DNA of 64,000 nucleotides from an uncultured Acidobacteriota bacterium (GTDB lineage: Bacteria > Acidobacteriota > Terriglobia > Bryobacterales > Bryobacteraceae). Location: contig CADECY010000011.1 of NCBI GenBank assembly GCA_902825945.1, positions 36,424-100,423 on the forward strand. Direction: 5' to 3'. Shown piece by piece: positions 47,848 through 56,611 of this stretch. Numbering within the stretch: the stretch's first letter is position 1; each line of letters starts with the position of its first letter. Made by a program: the position numbers and the translations under genes. The notes under the pieces were generated by a model. The model was not told where the DNA came from. It searched no databases and was given only the letters and a program-made list of their open reading frames with translations.

Positions 47848-50799
47848 ATGTCGCGCTTCTGGGCAGTTCCCCTCTTCTTTGCTTCCGCCGCTGTTGCTCA
47901 AGTCACAACGGCCACTATCTATGGAACGGTTCTCGATTCGACGGGAGCCGCGGTCCCTTCCGCCATCATCAAAATCGTCAACGCCGGAACTGGCGCGTCT
48001 TCGCAGGCCACCTCCGGCGGCGAGGGCGAGTTCACTTCCACTTTCCTCCCCGTCGGCCGCTACGACATCACCGTCGAGGCCAAGGGCTTCAAGACCTACA
48101 AGCAGTCGGGGCTCGACCTCACCGCCGGACAGCGGCTCCCGCTCGAAGCCCGGCTCGATGTCGGCAACCTCACCGAAACCGTCGCGGTCACGGCTGAAGC
48201 GCCGCTGCTCAACACCACAACGGCCGAGCAGCGGAACAACCTCGGCACGGACGAAGTCCGCGAATTGCCGACCGCTCGCCGCGATTGGACGAACCTGCTT
48301 CGCATCGGTACCGGCATTTCGACCGCTGGCAGCGGTGGACTCACGCTGAACGGGCTCCCTCCCGCGAGTTTCCGCCTGACGGTCGATGGCACTGACGCCG
48401 AAGGCGACCCCGAGCTTCCCTCGCTTTCGATGTACCAGAATTTCAACTTCGTCAAAGGCGTGAGCCTCGAGGCGATCAGCGAGGTGAACGTCGCGAAAGG
48501 AATCGCGTCGGCTGAAATCTCGAACACGATGTCGGGCAACGTGAACCTCATCACCAAGAGCGGCACCAACGAGTTTCACGGCAGTCTCTTCGAGAACAAC
48601 CAGACCGAGAACTTCGCCGCGCGAAACCAATTCTCGGCGACGAAGGCCCCGATCGTGTTCAACCAGTTCGGCGGCTCGCTCGGCGGACCCGTGATCCGGA
48701 ACAAGGTCTTCTTCTTCGGCGTGTATGAAGGTTATCGCGAAAAGGCGTTCCGGCCCATCAACGGCAACGTGCCGAGCGCGGAGTTCCGAACGCGCGCGCT
48801 CGCCGCGGTTCCTGCCTACAAGCCCTACTTCGACATGTTCCCGCTGCCGAACACACCTACCGCTCCCGGCGCCGTCACCGGCTTCTTCCAAGGCAACGGA
48901 TCGAACACTTCGACCGACAATCACGCGATCGCCCGCGGCGACTATCACATCAACTCCGCGAATCTTCTCTCGGTGCGCTACACACGCGGACGCCCATTCC
49001 GCGATCAGCCGCGCGTAACCACGAATTTCCGCACATTCGAAGGGCTCACCGAAACCGGCACGCTCAGCCATACGCACATTCGCTCGACGTTCAGCAACGA
49101 ATTCCGCTTCGGCTACAACCGCAACGACGTCCGCCGGCTCGACAACATTTTCACGCTCGCGGTTCCGGCTATCGGCGGCAATCTCGGATTCAGTGACGGC
49201 GGCGAGACGCTGTTCAAGGGCGGATCGACGAAGAGCTTCGAAGATGTGGTCGCGATGACACGCGGGCGCCATTCGATCAAGTTCGGCGGCCTTTACAACC
49301 GCCGCATCGCGGGCCGCGACAATATCGAGCAGCCTGACATCCGCTACGCGACCGTCGATGACTTCCTGGCCAACCGGCCTTTGCAGGCGCAGGTTACCTG
49401 GGGCGTGAATCCGTTCCTGATCCGCAATTGGGGACTCGGGTTCTTCGCGCAAGACGACTTCCGCGTCAATCGGCGCCTGATTCTGAATCTGGGCGTCCGC
49501 TACGACTACGTCGCGGTTCCGAACGAACGCGACGGCAGGCTATTCAATCGCTCGGCTCCGTTCGGATTCGGCGCGCTCCGTCCGGCCGATTCGGTCTATG
49601 ACGCCGACAAGCTGAACATCTCGCCACGCTTCGGCTTCGCCTACACGGCCGATTCCTCTTCGAAGACCGTCGTTCGCGGCGGATTCGGGTCGTTCATGAA
49701 TCCGCACACGCTGTTCGGAGGTCCGGTTGAGTTGGTCCGCAACGCGATCGACGAGCCGAGCCGCTTCATCTTCGTTCGCTCCGATATCGACCGCTTGAAC
49801 CTGCGGTATCCGATCACCAATGCCGCCACGCTACAGTTCGCCAAGAATCCGAACGCGCCCTGGTCGAACACCTCGATCAACACGAACTTCCCGAACCCGT
49901 ACAGCCTGCAGTGGAACCTGAGCGTCCAGCGTCAGATCACCGGGAGCCTCGCGATCGAGTCCGCCTATGTCGCCTCGCGCGGAATCAAGCTCAACTACGT
50001 GCGTGACTTCAATCAGGTGGATCGCGTCACCGGAGTGCGCAACCCGGCGTTCGGGCAGAACCGCTACTATGACACGTCGGACTCGAGCCGCTATCATTCG
50101 TGGCAGACGTCGTTGCGCAAGCGTATGTCGCGAGACTTCCTCTTCAACATCCACTACACGCTCGCCAATAACCTCAGCTACGGCGACGGCGATCTCCTGC
50201 TGCCCGACCAGCGTCCGCAGGACAACAACAACCTGGCGGCGGAACGCGGACCCACGCCGTACGACCAACGCCACCGCTTCGTGACGGATTTCCTCTACGA
50301 GATCCCGGCGCTACGCTGGTCCGGCTCCACCAGCCGTGCCGCCAAGCTCGCGCTCGGTGGATGGCAGTTCAGCGGAATCCTCCAGGCGAATACGGGAGGA
50401 GCTTTCAATCTCACGCAGCCCTCGTCCGTACCCGGCAGCCGTCCCGATTACGTTGGCGGAACGGCCATCAACAGCAACTATCGCGAGACGTTGCAATATC
50501 TCAATCCGGCGGCGTTCGCGCGGGTCCCGCTGATCGCGGCGAGTGGCGCCACCGCGCGCCCAGGAACGATCGGACGCATGGCTCTGCGCGCCCCCGGCGC
50601 GGTGGGCATCGACCTCGGACTCGCGAAGAATCTCGACTTCACCGAGCGAGTCCGCTTCCAGTTCCGTGTCGATATGTTCAACGCCACCAATCACACCAAT
50701 CTCGGCGGTGTATCATCGAACATCACCGCTGGGAACTTCGGACGGCTGACGTCGGCCGGAGCCCGTGTGGTGCAGCTCAACGGAAGACTGAGTTTCTGA
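47848..50799 (+). CDS. TonB-dependent receptor with carboxypeptidase-regulatory-like domain (receptor 4, modules C/D)
   Basis: 983 residues from the ATG at 47848; an in-frame ATG at 47836 is possible, and no strong ribosome-binding site decides. Signal peptide MSRFWAVPLFFASAAVAQ, CarboxypepD_reg domain (GTVLDSTGAAVPSAIIKIVN, LPVGRYDITVEAKGF), plug with NTMSGNVNLITKSGTNEFHG, and a barrel ending in Phe (NGRLSF). It is shorter than the other three receptors. It is divergent from the module C pair and is the first gene of the plus-strand run that continues four bases later with the DUF6807 protein. Confidence 0.9.
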   Translation: MSRFWAVPLFFASAAVAQVTTATIYGTVLDSTGAAVPSAIIKIVNAGTGASSQATSGGEGEFTSTFLPVGRYDITVEAKGFKTYKQSGLDLTAGQRLPLEARLDVGNLTETVAVTAEAPLLNTTTAEQRNNLGTDEVRELPTARRDWTNLLRIGTGISTAGSGGLTLNGLPPASFRLTVDGTDAEGDPELPSLSMYQNFNFVKGVSLEAISEVNVAKGIASAEISNTMSGNVNLITKSGTNEFHGSLFENNQTENFAARNQFSATKAPIVFNQFGGSLGGPVIRNKVFFFGVYEGYREKAFRPINGNVPSAEFRTRALAAVPAYKPYFDMFPLPNTPTAPGAVTGFFQGNGSNTSTDNHAIARGDYHINSANLLSVRYTRGRPFRDQPRVTTNFRTFEGLTETGTLSHTHIRSTFSNEFRFGYNRNDVRRLDNIFTLAVPAIGGNLGFSDGGETLFKGGSTKSFEDVVAMTRGRHSIKFGGLYNRRIAGRDNIEQPDIRYATVDDFLANRPLQAQVTWGVNPFLIRNWGLGFFAQDDFRVNRRLILNLGVRYDYVAVPNERDGRLFNRSAPFGFGALRPADSVYDADKLNISPRFGFAYTADSSSKTVVRGGFGSFMNPHTLFGGPVELVRNAIDEPSRFIFVRSDIDRLNLRYPITNAATLQFAKNPNAPWSNTSINTNFPNPYSLQWNLSVQRQITGSLAIESAYVASRGIKLNYVRDFNQVDRVTGVRNPAFGQNRYYDTSDSSRYHSWQTSLRKRMSRDFLFNIHYTLANNLSYGDGDLLLPDQRPQDNNNLAAERGPTPYDQRHRFVTDFLYEIPALRWSGSTSRAAKLALGGWQFSGILQANTGGAFNLTQPSSVPGSRPDYVGGTAINSNYRETLQYLNPAAFARVPLIAASGATARPGTIGRMALRAPGAVGIDLGLAKNLDFTERVRFQFRVDMFNATNHTNLGGVSSNITAGNFGRLTSAGARVVQLNGRLSF

Positions 50800-50803
50800 G
50801 GCA

Positions 50804-51709
50804 ATGAACAGACGAGAACTGCTGCTGGCCGCCGCGAGCGCGGCCAGCATGCGCGGAGCCACGGCCGCGGGGATCGCACCCATCAAAGTCAACGGCAAGG
50901 AGGCGGCGGCCTTCTATTACGCGCCCGAGTGGGACAAGCCCTTCCTCTATCCGATCCGAACCGTGTCGGGCAAGGTGCTTTCGCGCGGATATCCGGTCGA
51001 GAAGATCGAGGGCGAACAGACGGACCATGTCTGGCATCGCGGCATCTGGTATGGGCACGGAATCGTCAACGGCCAGGATTTTTGGCGTGAACAAGGCCGC
51101 GACAAGACGTCGCGGCTCATCGTCCAGGGTAGGCCCGCCGTCAAAGCATCGAAGGTCTCCGCGCTCACGTCAATGGTTCCGCCCGATGGCAAAGCGATCG
51201 GCTCGATCCGCCAGGAATTCGCGATCGCCGACAAAGGCAGCCTGCGTTTCATCGACGCGACAATCACCATCCTCGCGGACGAAGGCGTCGCGCTCTCGTT
51301 CGGAGACACCGACGATGGCGGCTTTGCGTTCCGTCTGAACGACTCGTTCCGCCAGGATCGCGGCGCCAAACTCCGCAATTCGAGTGGACTCGAAGGCACC
51401 GAAAAGATCTGGGGCAAGCCCGCGCACTGGGTCGACTACTCGGCTGCGGTTGCCGGAACCCGCATGGGCGTTACGATCTTCGACCACCCATCGAACCTGC
51501 GTCATCCCACCGCCTGGCATGCGCGCGGCTACAGCCTGAACTCGGCGAATCCGTTCGCGTCGAAGAGCTTCAGCAAAGGCAGGGGGCCCGATGGAGCGCA
51601 CACACTCACCGCGGGCGGCAAGCTAGAGTTCCGCTATCGCGTCGTGGTCCACGAAGGAGCGTTCGAGCCGGACGCAATCGAGGCCGAATACAAGAACTGG
51701 GCGAAGTAG
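50804..51709 (+). CDS. DUF6807 (PmoA-like) exported protein
   Basis: 301 residues with a Tat-like N-terminus (MNRRELLLAAASAASMRG). The family pattern is visible: FLYPIRTVSGKVLSRGYP, DHVWHRGIWYGHGIVNGQDFW, ITIFDHPSNLRHPTAWHARGY-type (GVTIFDHPSNLRHPTAWH) and a C-terminal FRYRVVVHEGAF. The name PmoA comes from automated annotation. The protein is not the methane monooxygenase membrane subunit but a beta-rich exported protein, often near carbohydrate-degrading genes in Acidobacteria and Planctomycetes. Function unknown. Its stop is directly followed by the PSD1 ATG with no gap. Confidence 0.82.
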   Translation: MNRRELLLAAASAASMRGATAAGIAPIKVNGKEAAAFYYAPEWDKPFLYPIRTVSGKVLSRGYPVEKIEGEQTDHVWHRGIWYGHGIVNGQDFWREQGRDKTSRLIVQGRPAVKASKVSALTSMVPPDGKAIGSIRQEFAIADKGSLRFIDATITILADEGVALSFGDTDDGGFAFRLNDSFRQDRGAKLRNSSGLEGTEKIWGKPAHWVDYSAAVAGTRMGVTIFDHPSNLRHPTAWHARGYSLNSANPFASKSFSKGRGPDGAHTLTAGGKLEFRYRVVVHEGAFEPDAIEAEYKNWAK

Positions 51710-54151
51710 ATGTTGCTGCTCGCTGCCGCACTGGCGCTGCCCCCGCCTCCTGCCGTACTCACGCGGAAGTGTGGATCGTGCCACGGCGACGTCAAGAGCG
51801 GCGGACTCTCGATCGCATCCACGGAATCGCTGATCGCGGGCGGTGCTCGCGGACCGGCGATCGTGCCGGGCAACGCCGGCGCGAGTCCTCTGGTGAGATT
51901 CATTCGCGGAGAATCGGCGCCTCGCATGCCTCTCGGCGGGGCGCCACTGACCGATGGGGAGATCGCGGCGATCGAGAAGTGGATCGACGCGTTGCCGCGC
52001 ACAGAGACCGGCGCGGCCCGGCAATGGTGGGCATTCCGCCCCGTGGAATCTCCCGCGGTGCCCGCCTCCACGGACACCTGGGCGCGAAACGAAATCGATC
52101 GCTTCGTGCTCGCCCGGCTCGGATCGAAGCAACTTCGCCCTTCGCCCGAAGCCGGCCGGCGCATGCTCGCGCGGCGCGCTTATCACGATCTCGTGGGACT
52201 GCCGCCGAACCCGGCCGAGTTGCGCGCGTTCCTCGATGACGCCAGTCCCGATGCGTACGAGAAGCTGATCAACCGGCTGCTCGACGATCCTGGTTTCGGC
52301 GAGCGATGGGGCCGCTACTGGCTCGACCTCGTCCGCTACGCCGACACGCAAGGCTTCGAAGCCGACCGCGAACACTACACGATGTGGCGCTATCGCGACT
52401 ACGTGATCCGCTCGTTCCGCAACGACAAACCGTATGATCGCTTCCTCACCGAACAGATCGCGGGAGACGAAATGCCTGGCGCGGGCGAGGATGCCTTGGT
52501 GGCAACCGGCTTCCTGCGCCTCACGCCGCGCTTCGGAACCACGAACGCGCAGCAAGGCCGCCAGATGACGCTCGACGAGATCACGGGCACGGTGGGATCG
52601 GCATTTCTCGGGCTCACGTTCAAATGCGCGCAGTGCCATGATCATCGTTACGATCCGATTCCGCAGCGCGACTTCTATCGGCTGCAGGCGTTTTTCGGGA
52701 CGATCGAAATGGCGGATGTTCGCGTGCCGTATTCCGATCCTGCCGAACTGGCCCGCATGAAAGCCGCGGCGGCCGGAGCACAGGCCAAGCTCGACGCCGC
52801 GCAGAAGCGGTTCGACGAGTACCAGCGCGGGATGATCGAAAGGCTCCGCTCGGCCACTGGGAAACAGGCGCCACCAGCGCGCCCACAAGCAGCGGCGGAC
52901 GACGAGATGCTCGTGGGTGGATTCATCCGCAAGACCACGCCGGAGGTGGCTGACCTCGAGCGGCGGATCACACGCGCGATCGCCAACGGCGTCGTTCCGA
53001 ATCCAGACGACAAGATCTTCACGCTCGACGAGAAGCAGAAATACATCGAGCTACTGAGCTACGTCGACGGCAATCGCGGCGGGCGCGACCTCGGTGTCCA
53101 CCAGCGCGAGTTGCGCCGCTATCAGCCTTTCGCGCACGCGGTCCGGAACGTCCCGAACACCGGAGACCGTCCGTTCCTGCCCGTGACGTTCGTGCGGGTG
53201 AAGGGCGAATTCGACAAGCCGGGTGAGCCGGTCCAGCCCGGATTCCCGCGCGTGATTCTCGGCAAGGACGAAGACGCGGCGCTGACCACCGATCAGTTCG
53301 GAAACGTGCGTGGCTGGCGCATGCCGCTCGCGCAATGGATCACGCACAGGAGCAATCCTCTCACCGCGCGTGTGATGGTGAATCGCGTATGGCAACACCT
53401 GTTCGGCGCGGGCATCGTCGCAACGCCCTCCGACTTCGGCCGCAATGGCGCCACGCCCACCCATCCGGAATTGCTCGATTGGCTGGCCGCGCGTTTCATG
53501 GAAGATGGCTGGAGCGTGAAGAAGACGATCCGCCGGATCATGCTATCGGCTGCCTATCGCCAAACCTCCATCCGCGCCGGTGAACGCGAGGTTCGCGAAG
53601 ATCCGGACAACGCGCTCCTGTGGCGTCAGAATCGGCGCCGGCTCGAGGGAGACATCGTTCGGGACATGGTGCTCCATCGAACCGGATCGTTGAACATGGA
53701 CGCTGGCGGTCCCGGTGTGTTCGTTCCCTTGCCAGCCGCGATGAAAGAGCGGATGACGATCAAGAACATCCCGAGTTGGACTCCAACGGAAGGGCCCGAG
53801 GCGAACCGGCGGTCGGTCTACGTCTTCCAGCGGCGCCAACTGGAAGTACCGTTCCTCTCGACGTTCGACGCTCCGGTCCTGCAATTTTCGTGCGAACGCC
53901 GCACCGCCTCCACCACTGCGCTCCAGGCTCTCACGCTCCTCAACGACGAACTGGTGGTGAAGCACTCCGCCGCGATGGCGGAACGTTTGCAGGCCCGCGC
54001 TTCCTCGCGTGAAGAGCAGGTGGCAAGGGCGTTCGAACAGATCCTCGGGCGCGAGCCATCCGCCAAGGAAAAGGCAGAGGCGTTGGCGCTGCCGCTGGCG
54101 AGTCTGTGCCGCTTGCTGCTCAACACGAACGAGGTGCTCTATGTCGACTGA
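51710..54151 (+). CDS. PSCyt1-PSCyt2-PSD1 exported protein, module D
   Basis: 813 residues; the ATG abuts the DUF6807 stop. A very short signal (MLLLAAALALPPPPA) precedes CGSCH (21-25), the haem site, with MPL at 73 as a possible Met ligand. PSCyt2: FGERWGRYWLDLVRYADTQGFE and CAQCHDHRYDP (near 305). A charged coiled-coil-like helix (ELARMKAAAAGAQAKLDAAQ and following residues) links to PSD1: LTARVMVNRVWQHLFGAG, TTALQALTLLNDELV and the C-terminus TNEVLYVD. It is closer to the module A copy than to B/C in its C-terminal motif. It overlaps the DUF1501 gene by 11 bases. Confidence 0.9.
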   Translation: MLLLAAALALPPPPAVLTRKCGSCHGDVKSGGLSIASTESLIAGGARGPAIVPGNAGASPLVRFIRGESAPRMPLGGAPLTDGEIAAIEKWIDALPRTETGAARQWWAFRPVESPAVPASTDTWARNEIDRFVLARLGSKQLRPSPEAGRRMLARRAYHDLVGLPPNPAELRAFLDDASPDAYEKLINRLLDDPGFGERWGRYWLDLVRYADTQGFEADREHYTMWRYRDYVIRSFRNDKPYDRFLTEQIAGDEMPGAGEDALVATGFLRLTPRFGTTNAQQGRQMTLDEITGTVGSAFLGLTFKCAQCHDHRYDPIPQRDFYRLQAFFGTIEMADVRVPYSDPAELARMKAAAAGAQAKLDAAQKRFDEYQRGMIERLRSATGKQAPPARPQAAADDEMLVGGFIRKTTPEVADLERRITRAIANGVVPNPDDKIFTLDEKQKYIELLSYVDGNRGGRDLGVHQRELRRYQPFAHAVRNVPNTGDRPFLPVTFVRVKGEFDKPGEPVQPGFPRVILGKDEDAALTTDQFGNVRGWRMPLAQWITHRSNPLTARVMVNRVWQHLFGAGIVATPSDFGRNGATPTHPELLDWLAARFMEDGWSVKKTIRRIMLSAAYRQTSIRAGEREVREDPDNALLWRQNRRRLEGDIVRDMVLHRTGSLNMDAGGPGVFVPLPAAMKERMTIKNIPSWTPTEGPEANRRSVYVFQRRQLEVPFLSTFDAPVLQFSCERRTASTTALQALTLLNDELVVKHSAAMAERLQARASSREEQVARAFEQILGREPSAKEKAEALALPLASLCRLLLNTNEVLYVD

Positions 54152-55577
54152 GCCATTTGTGTTGTCGCGCCGCGAATACCTGAGCCGTTGTTGGAACGGC
54201 ATTGGATCAGTCGCGCTGGCCAACCTTCTCTCATCCGAAAACGCTCACGCCGCGCCGGACCCGATGAGCCCGCGCAAGCCGCATTTCTCCCCGAAAGCGG
54301 CAAACGTCATCCTGCTGTTCATGTCGGGTGGTGTGAGCCAGGTGGACACGTTCGAGTACAAACCCGCGCTCCAGAAATTCGCGGGAAAGCGCCTGCCGAT
54401 GCCCGCTCACGTCCAAGGCGAAATCAAGAGCTTTCTCTCGCGTCCGCACGGGGCGGTGCCGCCCGTCGCACCGTTTCGAAAAGCCGGCGAATCAGGCCGC
54501 GATCTCTCGACGATGTTCGAGCACTTCGGCGATGTGATCGACGATCTCGCGTTCGTGCACGGCGTCGAGGTCGACAACAACAACCACGGGCCCGCGACGC
54601 TCCACGTCAACACCGGTTCGGTGCTGCAGGGCAGCCCGTCGGCGGGATCGTGGGTCACCTACGGGCTCGGGTCGGAGAACCGGAACCTGCCCGGATACGT
54701 CGTGCTGCACGATCCGAGGGGAGGCCCCGTCAACGGACCCGCTGTTTGGGGCGCCGGATACTTGCCCGGCGCGTTCCAGGGAACGGCGTTCCGCCCCGAG
54801 GGAACACCGGTGCTGAATCTCGAATCACCGAAGGGTGTGACGCGAGAACAGGCTCGCACCGAACTCGATTTCCTGCAGCGAATGAATCGCGAGCATGCCT
54901 CGGCGCGCACACAGGCCGGTGACCTCGAAGCTCGCATCGCCGCTTACGAACTCGCTTACCGGATGCAGGCGGAGGCGCCGGATGTGGTCGACATCGGCAA
55001 AGAGTCCGCCGCCACGCGCGCGCTCTACGGAGTGGATGATCCAGTCACGGGCCCCTTCGCCCGGCAGTGCCTGATGGCTCGGCGCATGGTGGAACGCGGA
55101 GTTCGCGTGGTGACGCTCATTCACGGCTGGGAGAACGGCACCTTCAGTTGGGATCACCATTCCGATATCGGCCGTCTGCTTCCGGACCGCATCCGCGAGA
55201 TCGACAAGCCGGTTTCGGGCCTCTTGAAGGATCTGAAGAGCCGTGGGCTGTTCTCGAACACGCTCGTCGTCTGGATGTCGGAGATGGGACGCACGCCGTT
55301 CAACGAGGGCGCGGGCCGGGCACAAGGGCGCAATCACAATCAATACGGCATGGTGAGCTGGTTCGCGGGCGCTGGTGTCAAACGCGGCTCGACCGGAGCG
55401 TTCACCGACGATTTCGGTTTGCAAGCCCGCGAGAACGGGCGCCATATTCGCGACATCCACGCCACGCTGTTGCATTTGCTCGGGCTCGATCACCTGCGGC
55501 TGACACATCTTCACGAGGGCCGCTACAAACGCCTCACCGACGTAGGCGGCACCGTGATCAAGGAAATTTTGGCATGA
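54141..55577 (+). CDS. DUF1501 Tat-exported protein, module D
   Basis: 478 residues from the ATG at 54141, inside the last codons of the PSD1 gene; the longer open frame is an artefact of that overlap. Twin-arginine-like signal LSRREYLSRCWNGIGSVALA. Motifs: LLFMSGGVSQVDTFEYKP (the GGPSQ of the others is GGVSQ), FRKAGESGRDLSTMFEHFG, WMSEMGRTPFNEG (not W-x-GEFGRTP), RNHNQYGMVSWFAGAGVKRG and ATLLHLLGLDHLRLTHLHEG. It is therefore the most divergent of the four copies at the presumed active site: DHH has become NHN. The stop overlaps the serine hydrolase start. Confidence 0.88.
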   Translation: MSTEPFVLSRREYLSRCWNGIGSVALANLLSSENAHAAPDPMSPRKPHFSPKAANVILLFMSGGVSQVDTFEYKPALQKFAGKRLPMPAHVQGEIKSFLSRPHGAVPPVAPFRKAGESGRDLSTMFEHFGDVIDDLAFVHGVEVDNNNHGPATLHVNTGSVLQGSPSAGSWVTYGLGSENRNLPGYVVLHDPRGGPVNGPAVWGAGYLPGAFQGTAFRPEGTPVLNLESPKGVTREQARTELDFLQRMNREHASARTQAGDLEARIAAYELAYRMQAEAPDVVDIGKESAATRALYGVDDPVTGPFARQCLMARRMVERGVRVVTLIHGWENGTFSWDHHSDIGRLLPDRIREIDKPVSGLLKDLKSRGLFSNTLVVWMSEMGRTPFNEGAGRAQGRNHNQYGMVSWFAGAGVKRGSTGAFTDDFGLQARENGRHIRDIHATLLHLLGLDHLRLTHLHEGRYKRLTDVGGTVIKEILA

Positions 55578-56611
55578 TGCCCACCTTCGGGTTGCTCCTG
55601 ATGGCCGATCCCTCCGCGCTCGCCGGGTTCCTCGATCAAGCCGCGCGCGACAGCCACGTGCCGGGCGTGGTCGTGATGATCCAGCGCGACGGCAAGACCG
55701 TCTTCCAACACTCGGCCGGATTCGCGGATCTGGAATCGAAACGCCCGATGCGCGTTGATGACATCTTCATGATGGCGTCGACCTCGAAGCCGGTGTCGGC
55801 GACAGCGATCCTCACGCTCGTGGATCAGAAGAAGCTGTCGCTCGACGACCCGGTGAAGAAGTTCCTTCCGGAATTCGTGGGCACCTCCACCGTGCGGCAG
55901 CTGTTGTCGCATACCTCGGGCGTTTTCGGAAACACGCCCGTGCAACCGCGTTTGAAGCTGATCCGCGACTTCGACAAGACGCTCGCTGAAGCGGTCGATG
56001 GAATCGTGCACGAGCCTTTGGCCTACGATCCCGGAACGAAGTACATCTACGGTGGCGCGTCGTTCTGTGTCGCCGGCCGCATCGCGGAAAAGATCACCGG
56101 CGAAGAGTTCGACCGCTTCGCGGCGCGCGCGGTGTTCCGGCCGCTCGGAATGAAAGAGACGGTGTTCCGGACCAAACGCGACCTCACGGCGCGGATTCCG
56201 AAGCTCTACAAACACGAATCCAGCAAATGGATCGAAACACCCGCGGCGATGGACCGGCCGGGACAACGCGGCCCGCGTCCGGACGGCTTCATCCTTGTGG
56301 CGGGCGGCATCTACTCGACCGCCGCCGATATGTTGAAGTTCGCGCAACTCCACCTCGACGGCGGACGCAAGATCCTGTCGCGCGCGATGATCGACGAGAT
56401 GCGGAAGAAGCAGACCGGCGCATTGAAAGAGAATTACGGGCTCGGCTGGCAGCTTGCCGCCGATGGCTCGGTGTCGCACGGCGGCGCCTACGGCACGCTG
56501 CTCTACGTGGATCCAACACGGAACGCGGCGGCTGTCGTGATGACGCAAACCACGGGCGCGGCGAAGTTCCAGGCCGCGGCCCGGAAGAAGATTCAGGAGT
56601 TTCTGCAATGA
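55574..56611 (+). CDS. Serine beta-lactamase-fold hydrolase (class C/esterase-like)
   Basis: 345 residues from the ATG at 55574, coupled by ATGA to DUF1501; a second ATG follows directly. A short hydrophobic N-terminus (MPTFGLLLMADP) may be a weak signal. The SxxK motif is STSK (69-72). The usual Y-x-N motif is YGG at 159-161, and the C-terminal triad region is HGG in SVSHGGAYGTLLYVDP. This is the PF00144 family: peptidases, esterases and class C beta-lactamases. The lack of YxN argues for an esterase/transesterase rather than antibiotic resistance. It lies fifth in the six-gene plus-strand run. Confidence 0.83.
   Translation: MMPTFGLLLMADPSALAGFLDQAARDSHVPGVVVMIQRDGKTVFQHSAGFADLESKRPMRVDDIFMMASTSKPVSATAILTLVDQKKLSLDDPVKKFLPEFVGTSTVRQLLSHTSGVFGNTPVQPRLKLIRDFDKTLAEAVDGIVHEPLAYDPGTKYIYGGASFCVAGRIAEKITGEEFDRFAARAVFRPLGMKETVFRTKRDLTARIPKLYKHESSKWIETPAAMDRPGQRGPRPDGFILVAGGIYSTAADMLKFAQLHLDGGRKILSRAMIDEMRKKQTGALKENYGLGWQLAADGSVSHGGAYGTLLYVDPTRNAAAVVMTQTTGAAKFQAAARKKIQEFLQ

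Noticed and set aside
47689-49452. 587-codon minus-strand frame opposite TonB receptor 4 and the PSD1-C start
   Set aside because: It crosses a divergent intergenic region and is antisense to two supported genes.
50804-51709. Methane monooxygenase subunit, suggested by the PmoA family name
   Set aside because: The protein is a soluble, exported beta-rich DUF6807 member, not the membrane PmoA subunit.
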